Positions 1 to 11,760 of a stretch of DNA of 64,000 nt are shown here, piece by piece. How positions within the stretch are numbered: the first letter of the stretch is position 1; the number at the start of each line of letters is the position of its first letter. A program made the position numbers and the translations under genes. Under the pieces are notes generated by a model. That model saw nothing but the letters and a program-made list of their open reading frames with translations. It ran no database searches and was not told where the DNA came from. The DNA is from Puccinia triticina (Eukaryota; Basidiomycota; Pucciniomycetes; Pucciniales; Pucciniaceae), in the NCBI RefSeq assembly GCF_026914185.1, contig NC_070566.1, forward strand, positions 6,882,001 to 6,946,000, written 5' to 3'.

Positions 1-1262
1 CAATACTAGCATATGATAGAATATTATTAGAGAAATAGATTCTAAATACAAACTTAACCCTAGTCACTCACTTCAACTACCCAGCTAGCTCTTTTAGTTT
101 AGAAGTTAGTTACAATTATAGGTTTAGTACAGGCCATACCCAGGTGGAAATTCATATAAATCATAAAAGGCATGCATATATAGAAGAGTATAGTTAGATT
201 TACTAGTTAGGCAGGCCTCCACTATTAGCTACAGATCACCTCACGCAACCTGCGCGTTGGAAACTGCATCGACTAGGCCTCCACTCAACAACTCAACAGA
301 TTTGCACGGACCTTACATCGATGCATGCGGTCAGAAAGCCTCCACTTTGGCAGTGCAACCAACCTAGGTGGACTTTGCCTTAAAAAGTACAAATCACACA
401 TGGTCATGCGGAACATCAGTTTAAGTTATGCACCCCTGGCAGAAGGCAGTGCAATCCACAGGGTCACCACCAGCAGAAATGCCTCAAGTGCAGCCCTCAC
501 CAGCAAAAATAACTCAGAAAAGAATATATAAGGAGGCCCTCCTCCCACCATTTTTCCATCATCACCCAGGCACCCCAGCTCAGTGGTCACCAGTCATCAT
601 TTTGCCATCATCACGGAAGACACAGTCATCATACATTAACATAGAAATCCCATACCACACTCCATCATCATTTCCCTCTGCTGAAACCATTAAAAACCCA
701 ACAAAACATATTCTCACTTGATTATATTCTTTGCCCATCTTGCCATATAGAGGTTGTATACGCACCTTGTACTTGTTAAAACTGATCTAGGTCTGATAGA
801 GACTACTACATACAAGTTTTCTCCATCATAAAGTCACGCCACAACAATAAATAAATTTGTTGTCAGAATTCTGTGTAGTATAATAGAGGGGCAGGTCTTT
901 CAAACCACCCGTAACAGTAGTATTACTTAGCTGGAATATCATATTGTTATTTCCCCCTCAAAGGACTGCCAACCCATCCCAAAGGAGTTCTCACAACGTG
1001 GACTGGTAGCAGCGGCGCGTCAGCGGGTGAGCCACGACAGCCAAAGCGGGCTCCACCAGCGGGTGGAACCGGGGTGGAGGCGGCGGCGAGAGACCGACTG
1101 ACAGGGGCTAGACAGAGGACGGTGGGAGGTCAAGCGTCGTAGAGGAGCGGAGTCTAGGAAAGTGCAGAGTGGTTTAAAGCTCAAAAGTGTTCCTGAGAAC
1201 CTTTTGCTTAGTGCGGAAAGGGATGAATGAGGTTACCTCTGCCTTTCCTGGGTCACTAGACA
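1..1262. other. Unassigned stretch with one promoter-like motif
   Basis: No convincing coding region is visible; all frames are short and of low complexity. A TATA-like motif TATATAAGGAGGCC lies at 525-538 and the same 14 bases recur at 5672-5685, which suggests a shared repeat-derived promoter. The part at about 1000-1200 is GC-rich and may be the leader of the minus-strand LTR-like repeat that follows. Confidence 0.4.
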
Positions 1263-1825
1263 CTAAAACAAGCCCCCCAATCTACAATTGGAAGGTTTGA
1301 TGTAGTGATAGTGGATGTGTATCAAAAGATAGCCTACTTTGAGCAGGTGGCTTGAAGGGTTATGGTGATTTAGCTGATGAGTAAGTGTTGTAATGAGGTT
1401 GTAATTTGTATGTAAGGGTTTTAAAACCACAATATAGAGTGGGGCTAATACTGTAGAGTGAGCAAGTGTTGTACTGTTATGGGGTAAGCTGAGTGCAAGT
1501 AGTTTGCTGAGAGAAATTACAACTGGGGGGAAGAGAGCCTCCTTAAATAGAAAAGAGTGAGACATTTTAGCTCCAGGGGAACAAGAGAATGAGGGGTTTT
1601 AGCTGCCCTGTAGACTACAATGAGGTATTTTGGCTGGTGGTTGACAGGTCACATGAGGTCATGATGTCATATGAGGGAATTTAGCTAGTGAGAAATAGGA
1701 GGTGAGATGTTTTAGCTGGCCTGGCCTGTCAACTGATGTCATCTGCAAGCTGCATGAGGGGTTTTTGCTATCTTGACGCCTGCATGATGTCATCTGTCAA
1801 CTGTCAGACTGCAGCCCCTATTACA

Positions 1826-1912
1826 CTAGTCTGCATGCACCTGCATAAGACTGCATAAGCCTGCATCAAGTGTGCATAACACTGCATGACACTGCATGAC
1901 ATGTGCATAGCA
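1826..1912. repeat. CTGCATRA short tandem repeat
   Basis: About ten imperfect copies of CTGCAT-type words follow each other (CTGCATGCAC, CTGCATAAGA, CTGCATAAGC, CTGCATGACA and so on). Confidence 0.6.
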
Positions 1913-1975
1913 CAATGTAATGAGTGCAGCTGATGAGGTAAAGTATATGTAAAGGGTAGACAAGCTGTCAGGGTG

Positions 1976-2035
1976 GTCCATGTAACGGATTACATGTCCT
2001 TGGTAAGTGTGGTTCATGTAATGGATTACATGACC
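1976..2035. repeat. Duplicated palindrome CATGTAAYGGATTACATG
   Basis: The near-perfect palindrome CATGTAATGGATTACATG and its variant with AACGG occur twice about 40 bases apart, each in the context GGTYCATGTAA. It is probably an LTR or MITE terminal repeat. Confidence 0.55.
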
Positions 2036-2037
2036 TG

Positions 2038-2705
2038 AGTATGGTGTTTTGTGTGTCTGTAACTGAATGATGGTGTCTTGAAGGGGTTGTAACTTGTGAT
2101 CCAGGGGGGTTTAAGGTGTTTTGTCCATGGGGTCCTGTGTAGGTTTGGCCGTAGAATCCAGTGGGGCCGCCATATTGGTTGATTTGAGAGTGTACATATG
2201 AGAAAAAAGGAAATTTTGAAATGGGCTAGATGGGCAACCATAAAGCATACTACAGCGGTATAGCGGGCGGAGCTGGAGGACTAGTGCGGGAAAGTGTCAG
2301 ACATGCGGGATTGGGTGGGAACGGAAATGTGCATGGAGGGAAGGACACAAGAAGGGGGCTCAGAGATTTTTTCTTCTTTCATTATCCTATTATCCTATCA
2401 TTGAACGGATTACTTATCATTGTACTTACAACTACGGACGTACTAGAGATATTAGGAGATTATCTGGGATCTTATCTTTACTTTGAGAGTTACTTGCGGA
2501 TTTTGGTGCTTAAAAAGTGCGGAGCTTTATTCACTTGCGGATTATTACGCTATAGATCAGGCTCAGTAGAGGAGCGCTGAAGGCTAGCGGAAAGTAGCAG
2601 TGCGGAGCCGAGTTACCGACAATCACACAGCCCGGACACTAACATTCTTGAAGGAGGCGGTCAGCGGACATTTCCACCAACTAACCAGCTTTCATTCTCA
2701 CACTG
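2038..2705. other. Unassigned stretch
   Basis: No recognisable gene. A 116-codon frame starting at 2230 has no family resemblance and unremarkable composition, so it is not called. Confidence 0.4.
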
Positions 2706-2806
2706 GGTACCCCCCTTGGCGGGCGCGGGTATCTGACATGAGTAAAATTCCAGGGTAGTACCCGCACCCGCGGCAGGTACCCGGGTGCGAGTGGCCATCC
2801 CTAGTC
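2706..2806. repeat. GGTACC-rich hAT end-like fragment
   Basis: GGTACC and GCGGGT words cluster here as in the termini of the hAT at 25527-30114. The right edge, read on the minus strand, begins TAGGGATGGCCACTCGCACC, a hAT-type TIR start. No matching left TIR or TSD was found, so this is probably one broken end. Confidence 0.4.
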
Positions 2807-3082
2807 TGTCTGCTCTTCTTCCACCAAAATCATTGTCTCATTGTGGTATGCTTTGCTTTCTTATTTTCTTGTTATCTTGTTTAAAATATTATTCTCTCTT
2901 CTGACAAATATTGTTTATTTTAGTTCTGGTTTTAGTCTCAGTAATAAATCCTGTTTTTCTTCATATCTGTCTGACAGATTTTCCAGGTGAAATCCATTCT
3001 GAATGAACTGGAAAATATCTTGAATCAGGCTTCTTTCTTGCACCCATGGTGTACACCTAGAGAAACTATTTGGGTGGGAGAA

Positions 3083-3155
3083 CACCCACCAAAATGTGAT
3101 GGAAATTCACCTTTTGAATTTTCCAGCCTATATTTTCAAAGCTGCCCCTCCCATT
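3083..3155 (+). repeat. Dispersed repeat, copy 1 (CCACCAAAATGTGATGG)
   Basis: This stretch matches the reverse complement of about 13908-13985. In translation both give HPPKxDGNxxFEFSS, but the frame is embedded in a repeat and no gene surrounds it, so it is treated as a transposon end and not as a protein. Confidence 0.55.
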
Positions 3156-3240
3156 ATCAGGACTTAAGCAGATACAGGCTTTCTTGATTTTTTGAAGTCC
3201 TTGATCAACTCATCATCTTATGTGAATTTTTTTTGATAGA

Positions 3241-3270
3241 CTAGAGGCCAAGGCGGCTTCGCCGCTGCAG
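3241..3270 (+). repeat. TIR-like terminus CTAGAGGCCAAGGCGGCTT
   Basis: The first 19 bases, followed by a GCCGCTGC palindromic end, reappear inverted at 11108-11137 with one mismatch. They could be ends of one 7.9-kb element or of two separate elements; no TSD was found. Confidence 0.5.
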
Positions 3271-4763
3271 GGGGGTATTAGGCCATTTGGTAATCATCCA
3301 GGAAACCCCAAAAATAAAAACACTCCTTTGGGTGAAAATCAAAGCCTTCCTGTGAATTGCAATCTGGTGAGGGCCCATTTGTTTTCAATGGATAGTTGCA
3401 AGTTTTTCTGCATCCACAGACTTCAGTGGCCTGCACAGTTACCCAATCTGGCCACTTATCATCATGTATCTCTCCACTTTCTTTTTTGCTCCCTCCTAGG
3501 ATATTGGTGTGGCTGGGTGGGTGTATGGCTACATGCACACTCTCTCAAACCACCCACCACCCAAGCGCCTCACTATTTCAGGGAAATTTGGCAAAAAAAA
3601 ATCACTTTAGATGTTGCAAATTCATAACAGAAACCTCACGTATGATAAGATCTGGAATATTAAATCTCCATTGCTCTTTAGCCCAAAGAGAAGAGCAACA
3701 TTTATTGGTAGTTTTTGGGCCCCAAGATAATAAAATCAGAGAAAGACATTCAGTAAATAATTTTTCCCACTCATCAGTATTTATAAAAAAATTAGGAAAG
3801 CAAAGTTTGGCCTGCATCTGGCAAATGTTTGTAGTCAGAACCCTGGGATCTCAGCCAGTTTCTTGACAGTGGACTTCTGTCAAAGGCCTTATCACAAAGT
3901 CTGTGCACCAGTTTGCTTAGACACTTGGAGATCACATTGTCATGCATGAAGAGTAGCTCTCAAAGGATGTGAATATGTAACTTCTGACTGTTTGTTGCAA
4001 AAATTGGGGTTTCTTGATTATTTTTTCCATATGTTTTTGCAAGAGGTGAAAAAATGACACAGGTTGCCAAATATCAAAAAGAAAAATAATTAAGATTGGG
4101 AGTGCAAAAACACAGGAAGTATATGAAGGATGCAATAAATAAATCAAAAAATGAACCTATGAAAAAAAAAGAGAAAATGCAGCCAAACATTTGAGACCAT
4201 CACCACCAGAATCTATAAACCAAGAGCAAGAGATTATTTTGGTCAATCAAATAGCAGAGCATAGAAGTGTTTGATTTCAATCTGTGGAGCAAAACAATCA
4301 TGACCATCAATGAGGAGGAGTCAGTACAAGGCATCTGGATCTATGTCTATCTGCCTGAGATGCTTCTCAATCTCCGGAGAAGATAGGACTTACAGTTTAA
4401 ATACGGAAGAATGGGAGTCAAGGAGTTCCTTTTGGACCAAGCGCATCGTCGGCGCGACCTTGTTGGAATGGTTCTTGAGGTATTGTCAATGAGAGGTGAG
4501 GATGGAGTTGCTCCAAGTGAGGTTAAACTGGAGATGATCAGACGTCAGCCATAGATTTTGAGATCAATTTGAGCAGCGTGGACACATCTTGATTTCTTTG
4601 AATGGAATAAATTGGTAGAAAAATGATTTCTTGATAGTTTGTTGGATTGATGCCGGACAGAGGAGGAGCTTGGTTGGCGAGGCTTTCATGGATTGACATG
4701 ACGGTGGAGTGCGCTGGTCCTGCCAGGTTGCAAGCGATGGGGTTTCAATGCGGATGTGTTTGT
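3271..4763. other. Unassigned stretch, possible native 3' flank of the G-beta copy
   Basis: No coding region recognised. Several frames of 60-156 codons overlap on both strands without family resemblance. The right part may be the original downstream region of the adjacent G-beta pseudogene. Confidence 0.4.
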
Positions 4764-5279
4764 TCATGTCCAGACCTAGACAGAAGCGAACACAACAAGA
4801 ACCAGAACAAGGTGAGCAAGACAATCCGGGCAGACAATGTGAAGACTGCTGACCTTGAGCGTACTATCCCAGCCACCTGTACAAAGGGCCATTTGGTCAG
4901 ACAGGACGCAAAGACAAGGTTCTCATGGCCGGCCAGAACACCAACTCTTTTGCCCTTCAGCGTGTTCCAGAAGGTGCATTTGAAGTCGTTGTAGCACGCA
5001 AAGAGGATCCGGGGAGGCGGAGAAGGCAACTGAGGTGATCCCGCAGTCTCAGAGTACATTGTCATGTGTGTACTGATCAGCGCGCAGTCGGCCCTCAGGT
5101 CAAACAGCCAGCACAAGGCATCGTCCGAGCCCGTCGCAAATGCATCCCCGTTGGGAAAGAAGCTGTATCATGGTTGAAATGACAAGCAAGTACAATGAGT
5201 TTTAGGATTGAGGCAGTCGGACCGGGTAAAAAAAGCGAGGGGCTTACCATACATGCAGCATTTATATCCGATTCGTGCC
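4764..5279 (-). pseudogene. G-protein beta subunit, 3'-terminal fragment (WD40)
   Basis: On the minus strand three exons fit the C-terminal third of a heterotrimeric G-protein beta subunit, the WD40 protein of fungal pheromone and nutrient signalling. Exon 5248-5279 reads GHESDIN after a TTTCTTGCAG acceptor and before GTAAGC. Exon 4854-5162 reads [38 protein letters not shown] and, after a frame change, [14 protein letters not shown]. An intron (4776-4853, GT-AG) leads to a 12-base last exon encoding VWT and the stop, the usual end of the family. Frames shift at least twice and a stop falls within the sixth blade, so the copy is dead. Introns are kept, so it came from DNA and not from mRNA. 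No upstream exons are visible before the inverted-repeat element at 5705; the gene is truncated there. Confidence 0.85.
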
Positions 5280-5704
5280 CTGCAAGAAATTTAGATCAAG
5301 AATAATATCAAAGCAAGGAAAGGAAGTCCTAGGATTTACAAATGTTGGACTGTCAGCTGAAAGATAGAATGGCCTTTCTAGTTGCGAAAACTTACCTGAG
5401 GTTACTATATGTGGTATGTGTCACTCCTCCCATAATCATCATTCCCCGGCTTTCCCCAGTCCCCCCATTTGACTCGAGATGTGGCTTTTGAATGTACAGT
5501 GATTCTGGTAGTAGTTGCCGCGTTGATTGGCGTATGGCCAAGGCGGCAGAGACAGTGTGCAATGGCTGGTTTTGTTTATGGCGTTGAGTTGAGCAGGCGA
5601 CGGCATGGGCGTGGTAACAAGTGTGACTGGATCCATACTGTCATACCCAGTGGCAAAAGAGGTTGAGCGGGTATATAAGGAGGCCAGCATGTCAGGCATG
5701 AATG
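5280..5704. other. Unassigned stretch with promoter-like motif
   Basis: No further G-beta exon is seen. TATATAAGGAGGCC at 5672-5685 repeats the motif of 525-538 and sits just outside the left arm of the following inverted-repeat element. Confidence 0.4.
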
Positions 5705-6839
5705 TCCCCCAGGGGTTTCGGTTTCATCCGCCCCCTCCCTGCAAGCCCCCTAGTTGCTTGATTAGGCCCCTCCTTGATGGCTCTTTCACAGATTCTTTCA
5801 CAACCGGCCCTTTTTTGCTTGTTGCTATGGCACAGCTGGAGGGTCATCCATAGGGCCTTTGGGTCTTTGGGGATATTTTCAATGGCTTTGTCTAAATTGT
5901 GTGCTCTTCTGTTGTGCTATTTTTTAATCAAAAAAATATGCCAAAACTTAGATCTAGGTTTCCACGTTTGTGTGGATTTAATAAACTTGGATTTGAGAAA
6001 TAGTCACCCAGACTCAAGACCACACTCTTGCAATTTTTTTCTCTCTTGTTTCTGCTTCTCTCATTTGTTCTAATTTTTTTTTACAAATCTAATTTTATAG
6101 AAAGAAAGTTACAATGTAAGTGCATTCATTAATTCTTGGAACCTTATGTGTAGCTTTCAAAACAAGCAAGCTATCAATGCTCCCAACAGCAGTGGGCAGA
6201 TACATTACTTGATGTTACAGCAGGTTAATTGGATAACATAACATCTTTTCAGTTATCAAACTTGAACATTTTGGAAATGTAAAAAGATATTGCTGTAAAG
6301 TAACTTAAATCCAGAAAAACTCCCTCCTTCTTTTGGGGGAAGTCGCTGTGTGCAAAGTATTTTTTGGCTTGTGCGCACAGTGGGCTCGATTTAGGGGGAA
6401 GGTCCATTCTGTGCACAAAGAGTTTTTCTCTGCTGCGTGAAGTAGGTCCGTTCTTTTAACCTGATTTTTTTTATTTTTTGGGTAGCATAACTTTTTTGAT
6501 CTAGTAACTTTTGGAAAGGGGATTGAGTTAAATGAAAAAAGGGCAAAATGTTTCATGGTATAGTGTGTTTAGCTTAGGCCCCGTTCGGCAATCCAAGTTT
6601 ATTAAATTCACATAAACACAGCAAAAAAGATCTAAGTCTGACTCTTGACGTGCAGCCACATGATGGCCACTGTTGAATAGATTATCCCCAAACACTATGT
6701 GCCATGGATAGACCCTCCAGCTTGTGACAGTGCAACAAGCAAAAAATGACCAGCTTTTTTTATTCTCAAGCAGGGGCCTATCCAAGCGAAGTAGGGGGCC
6801 TGCAGGGAGGGGCCAGGACGAAACCGGAACCCCTGGGGA
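5705..6839. mobile_element. Long inverted-repeat element
   Basis: The left arm (5705-5993) and right arm (6590-6839) are imperfect reverse complements over 250-290 bases. They begin CCCCAGGGGTTTCGGTTTC and CCCCAGGGGTTCCGGTTTC and end at the shared TTTAATAAACTTGGATT. The roughly 600-base centre has no gene. No clear target duplication was found. It is probably a non-autonomous foldback-type DNA element. Confidence 0.7.
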
Positions 6840-7512
6840 ACTCAGCTGAAGGCCGTTACTTGCTCTATTTATGTTAACCGCAGTGGTGTTCCCCAATGGC
6901 CGAGTCATATTCCCCCAAGGTTGTCAACCCAACCGTTCCCCCAGCCCAGCCAAAACACACGCCTCACCCTAACCCCCAACGCCTGCCTTGCAGATACCGT
7001 ACATATACCGTTGACGCAAGCGACCCTAGTAGAATACAAGGTAACCAGCACCAACCAATCTTGATACTGAATACCAACCCTCAAGCCAAGAGCCACCTTT
7101 CTCCTTCACTTGTTGTCCAACACTGCAAGGAACCAATTGAGTGGTTGCCAATTGCCGACCCACCCAGCTCAAATGATCTGTTTCACTCTCCTTGACTCGT
7201 GGCACTGATTTTCTTGAATCAAATTTGAAGGATATGCCATGAACTTCAATGGAGGACTTCCCGTCAATCTGGGAACTCAGATTTTTCCAGATTTTGCGGG
7301 GAAATCTGGGCTTGATCATCCCAAATCCTAGATCTGCCTAGATTTCCCTTCAAAATCCGGGAAAATCTGGGTTTCCAGGTTGGCAGAAAATCCTCCAATA
7401 TTGCATACACAGATCTTATCAGCACCTGGAGGCTCATTTAAATGGAAATGATAACTGAGGGCCGAGGGGATAGCTCAGGAATGGGAGAGGGAAAATTCTC
7501 CATTGCTGATAT
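6840..7512. other. Unassigned, with AAATCTGG inverted cluster
   Basis: No gene is recognised. Between 7245 and 7385 the words AAATCTGG and CCAGATTT alternate in both orientations (for example CCAGATTTTGCGGGGAAATC), a small palindromic cluster like others in the window. Confidence 0.4.
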
Positions 7513-7972
7513 ACAGCCATTCCAAAAAAGCTTGGCTTTGTTGGAAGGAATTTCCACCCAAACTTTGTCTTGGATTTGCCAATAATCACTGGCAATGTTG
7601 GACATATGTATATTCATGCCCACCTCATTCTTATATGCAGAGTCTATATACAGCAGCCAGATGCCCTCAATCATCTCCTTCCTTTCATTTTTTCCTAATT
7701 ATGAGTTCAGAATCAAGCAATTTGGCTGATTTTACCCTGGATGGCACACTGATCCTGTTTGCGAGGTTGGATGGTGCTGGTCCCAGCGGCTGGCGTGTTT
7801 TTTTTCCGCTACCAAACGGCTTGATTGGTGGGATCCTGCAAGCAACTGCGCTTGCAGGTCTGGATATCATGTGTCCAGCTTTGATGTTGGATGCACATAC
7901 ATTGGCAAATCCAGAAGGAATTTCCAGCGGAAATTCCTTCCAAAGAAGCCAAGCTTTTTTTGGAATGGCTGT
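7513..7972. mobile_element. TIR element with CAGCCATTCC ends
   Basis: Ends are inverted over about 45 bases, starting CAGCCATTCCAAAAAAGCTT on both sides and continuing through GGAAGGAATTTCC. TA is present at both edges, which would fit a mariner-type target. The 161-codon frame that spans the element includes both TIRs and is not a gene. Confidence 0.6.
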
Positions 7973-8468
7973 AATTATTTATCTGTGAGTTGTTCGCCGC
8001 ATTACTCACAACAAGGAGTAGTTCAATTTGACACTTGCATGGCATAAAGGTGGATCACCGTATTGGAGTCGTGCGGAATAGATGAAAATATCATGGACTC
8101 ATTTCCCTCTTTGAGGGCTTGGCATGATCATGTTGACCTTGAGACCAAGCGTCATCGCAGGATGCTTGAGTAAATACAGCAAGTTGCTGAAGTTGTACCC
8201 CCTTGGCCTGTGCCGCCTCCAACCTCATCAAACACAGCAGCAGCGGGGTACCATCTACTCCAACTCCGGCCTCTGTGGCCCTCCTTGTTGTGGCCAGTCA
8301 CTCCTTCACAAAATCCCGGCCGTCACAGATAACGACACCCCACCACCATTGATTGTCTCTTCTCATTCCTCCCTTGCGCCCGGTCCAGGACGCAACAAGG
8401 TCTCCGAACTTGGAAAAGGCGTGCCCCTCCATGTCCTTCCCCACTTGCAGACTCTAAATTGTTGGGTT
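7973..8468. other. Unassigned stretch
   Basis: No gene recognised; frames change often, but the composition from about 8120 on is coding-like and may be the decayed start of the remnant at 8469. Confidence 0.35.
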
Positions 8469-8773
8469 CAAGGCGGGCCGCACCAAGCTCTTCTATCTTG
8501 CTAACTCCATCAATCCTGCCAAGCTGGCCAAAAACCATCCCGTCAGGAAAGACGACCTTGTCATTGTCAAGGCTGATCTCGGCAAGTTTGTATGCAACCA
8601 TGTCTTGATCAAGCAGGTTGTCAAGTTCCAGACCCGGCAGCAGGAACTACTTCAAGACCTGCCTACCAACGGTATCACCCCACTTTGGGCCCCACTGCTG
8701 GAATCCTCAACCATGCTATTGTCACTGCAACTGCTCTCTCCCGAGTCCCACCAATACATAACGGGCCGTTGAT
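8469..8773 (+). pseudogene. Unrecognised coding remnant
   Basis: An open frame of about 100 codons without a start codon reads TKLFYLANSINPAKLAKN and later VKADLGKFVCNHVLIKQ, ending in TGA at 8771-8773. Composition is ordinary for a soluble protein and unlike the overlapping frames. I do not recognise the family. Upstream and downstream sequence carries the same style of codons in other frames, so it is probably a decayed gene or transposon ORF. Confidence 0.35.
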
Positions 8774-9299
8774 TGCCATTGATTTGGTTGATGAAGTAGC
8801 TTCTGCTTTGCAAGCTACAAGAGACAGTCAACCCAAAGCTCTCAACAGACTCGAGTTTGAGAAGCATGAGATAGAAGTTGAAGCCCACATCTTGGCTAAG
8901 GAAAAAGTAAGTGTAACAATTCCCCGGCGCTGTTGCGCAACCGCTGATAAGCTCGGCCACCCAGCTCAACCTCTGCGGTCTGCTCTTGTCTGAGGTCGAC
9001 CTTTTCTCTAATGGCAGTTAAACAGGATCTGCAGATGGCGCCCCTTTACACCCCTACATCAGATCACAAAAAAACAAGTTGCATGAGGCTGAGGCTGGCT
9101 GATGATCTGACTAGAAGACCTGTCAAAGCTGCTAAACCTTCTTGTGCACCCTGCACCAGGAAAAAAAAAGTAGTCACTTGATGGCAAGTGACATGACACA
9201 GCTGTTTTTTCAGCTCCAACACTGCTCCAATGCTGCTCCTCTCCACCAGCACATCTAGGGCTCACATGATAGGTGTCAGGATCAAAGCACTCAATGTGA
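8774..9299. other. Unassigned stretch
   Basis: No gene is supported. The right part leads into the palindromic array. Confidence 0.4.
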
Positions 9300-9862
9300 A
9301 AAAACCAGATGATGCTCAGCTTTTGCCCTGGCCCAGCTGATTCTCAGCTTTTACCCTGGCTCAGCTGATGCTCAGTTTTTCACCTGGCCCAGCTGATGCT
9401 CAGCTTTGGAACTGGCCACCTGATGATCATCTTTGGCCCTGGCACAGCTGATGCTCAGCCTTGTCCATGGCTCAGCTGATGCTCAGCTTTGGCCCTAGCC
9501 TAGCTGATTTTCAGCTCTGGTCCTGTCCAAGCTGATTCCCATATTTTTCCCTGGCCTGGCTCAGCTGATACTCAGCAAGCTGAGCATCAGCTGGCCAGCG
9601 AGCCCAGGACTGGGCCAAAGCTGAGCATCAGCTGGGACAGGACTAGGAAAAGGCTGAGCAAGGACTGGTACAAAGCTGAGCATCAGCTGCGCCAGGACTA
9701 GTACAAAGCTGAGCATCACCTGGGCAATGACTGGTCAAAAGGCTTTATTCCATTTCTGAGAGTAAGCTGTGTGAAAAAGCTGAGTATGGGCTGGGCAGAA
9801 AAGCTGAGTATGAACTGGGTGTCAAAGCTGAGTATCAGCTGAACAGAACTGAGGATCAGTTG
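9300..9862. repeat. Foldback array of CAGCTGATGCTCAGC units
   Basis: The left arm (9310-9575) is a tandem array of about 30-base units, each with CAGCTGATGCTCAGCTTT followed by a GCCCTGGC-like spacer. The right arm (9580-9862) carries the reverse complement, AAAGCTGAGCATCAGCTGG, in tandem. The centre of symmetry is near 9578, at CTCAGCAAGCTGAG. The whole unit can fold into one long hairpin, and each unit is itself partly palindromic. Confidence 0.85.
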
Positions 9863-11104
9863 GGCTCATCAAAAACTGCACAGGACCTCCTTGGTAAAAT
9901 ATGGAAGTTGAGGAGATGGTTGGAAATTGGGGTAGATAGTAGATAGATATTGGATAGATGGTGGGTAGCTGGCTGGAGCTGGTGTAATGTCACTTGTCAT
10001 CAACTGACTATTTTATTTTCCTGGTGCTGTCTGATTAAGATTACCCTCTCAAGGTCCCTCCCTCTGATATATTCTAAAACTTCATATTTACTTATCATTG
10101 GAATTGGTTACATATTTGTCAGAAAATTGATAATTTTATACCCAAGGAAACACAAAAACAAAGCTTTTGGATTTCTCCCAGATTTTTTCTTGCAGGTTTC
10201 TTAGTTTTTTTTTCTTGCTCTGTGTAGTTTGGTTTGACTGACTGCAATAAATGTGTGTATGTACTCAAATCATATGGAGAATAAATAGCAAATCCAAGAT
10301 AAAGACTTTTCTCATATGACTGCCCCAACCTACATATATATATTTTCCTCTATAAGAACTTGCATCAATAAAATCAGGTTTAATTCATGAACAAATTAAA
10401 ATAAATTCAATGTGCCATAAAAAGTTTGAGTCTAACAGCACACTTGATGTATCAGTTAGCAAGAGACAGGATAATCAATCTGTAGTGAAATGCATGAAAA
10501 CTTTGACTCATTGAGGACAGAAAGGACAGGTTAAAAGTTAAACTACTTCTTCAACCAACGATTTTAGGGTTTGTTTGCTTTAATCTTCAGAAATTATCAA
10601 ACATAATGGAAAATTGTAGAAACCAAGGCATCCCCAAAAGTTTGGTGACACCAAAACATTTGTTTTTGAAATTCAATGGTTTACACTTAATGCCACATAA
10701 TGACACATTTTAGTGTGAAAATAAAGACTAGGTGAGATTAATAGTGATTGGCAAGGTTCTTACTGATCAGTGATGTGCATGGTAAGATGGGGAATAAATG
10801 ATCTTAGAGAGATTCTTGCTGGACCCCTGATATTGCATTGGCAAAGCTGGCTTGGCCTTATCTTAATCTAGCTACATAGACATGGTATAGATGTGGTGCC
10901 TGGGGGTGCTCATTCCAACGTGTGGGTGGGGTGCAGCTGGATGCGGGGTGTGATGTCTTGGAGTGGCAAAGCCGCTTTGGGCTTAATGTGTGTCTCTTGG
11001 GATGCTTTGCATCGGTCTGGCCAGCTTTCAAATCATTTTGGACTATAAAATATGGTTAGCCTGTCAAGGGGAGGGATGATTGAAAGTGGGAGGCTGGTCA
11101 TTGA
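9863..11104. other. Unassigned AT-rich stretch
   Basis: No gene recognised. A word AAAGCCGCTTTGGGC near 10966 resembles the terminus at 11108-11137. Confidence 0.4.
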
Positions 11105-11107
11105 GTT

Positions 11108-11137
11108 TGCAGCGGCAAAGCCGCCTTGGCCTCTAGT
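11108..11137 (-). repeat. TIR-like terminus, partner of 3241-3270
   Basis: The reverse complement begins CTAGAGGCCAAGGCGGCTT and matches 3241-3270 apart from one base. Confidence 0.5.
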
Positions 11138-11239
11138 TGGTGAAATAATCCGTGACATTTTGATTATTTTACCCAAAATAAAATATAATTCAATATATTG
11201 CTGGCGTTTTTCAGTACATCAAAATGAACCCAGCCAGCC

Positions 11240-11760
11240 AACCACCCACCTCTGGATCAACCAAGAAAGCAAATGGACAAAATTGCCCTCCACTCAATGA
11301 CCACCCACCCAGTCACCGAGTGGCTATAGCCTATGACCCACTTCACCCACTTGATAGCCCAGTCGGTCATTGAGTGGATTTATTGTAGTCCACCCGATGA
11401 ACAGGATGGTTTGAGTGGACTTATATCCACTTGATGGCCCGGTTGGTCATTGAGTGGAGTATGTTCCACTTGACAACCAACCGGGTCACTGAGTGGATAC
11501 CTACTTCACTTGATGACAAACTGGGCCATCAAGTGGAGTATTTATCCACTTGATGACCAACCGGGCTATTGAGTGGTCAAGTCTATTCAATGACCTGGTT
11601 GGTCATTGAGGGTCATCAAGCAAGTGGAGTGTTGTATCCACTCAATGACCAACCGGGCCATTGTGTGGATATATAAGTCCACTCAATGACCAACTGTTGG
11701 TCATTGAGTGGATACATTGAGCTAGTGGAGTGTTGTATCCACTCAATGAGGTCAATAATT
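11240..11760. repeat. Array of palindromic CCACTTGATGACC units
   Basis: About ten units follow each other, each of the form CCACTTGATGACCAACCGGG with the inverse GTCATTGAGTGG, so every unit is a hairpin; arms vary (CCACTCAATGACC, GGTCATTGAGTGGA) but stay complementary to their partner. No ORF of note is present. Confidence 0.8.

Larger units (their letters stand above)
1263..2037 (-). mobile_element. Possible LTR of a decayed retroelement
   Basis: Read on the minus strand, this block has a TATTTAAGGAGG promoter-like motif near 1540 and ends at about 1275 next to TTGGGGGGCTTG. That resembles the primer-site region just after the LTR at 59625 (ATTGGGGGCCTC). A phrase GGAGCTAAAAT is shared with 22733-22760, where a TATAAAAGG motif follows. 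Neither end nor a target duplication could be fixed, so this is only a suggestion. Confidence 0.3.

Noticed and set aside
7503..7988. 161-codon ORF
   Set aside because: It runs through both inverted ends of a TIR element.
9300..11760. CRISPR-like arrays
   Set aside because: Units vary, are palindromic and lack unique spacers; the genome is eukaryotic.
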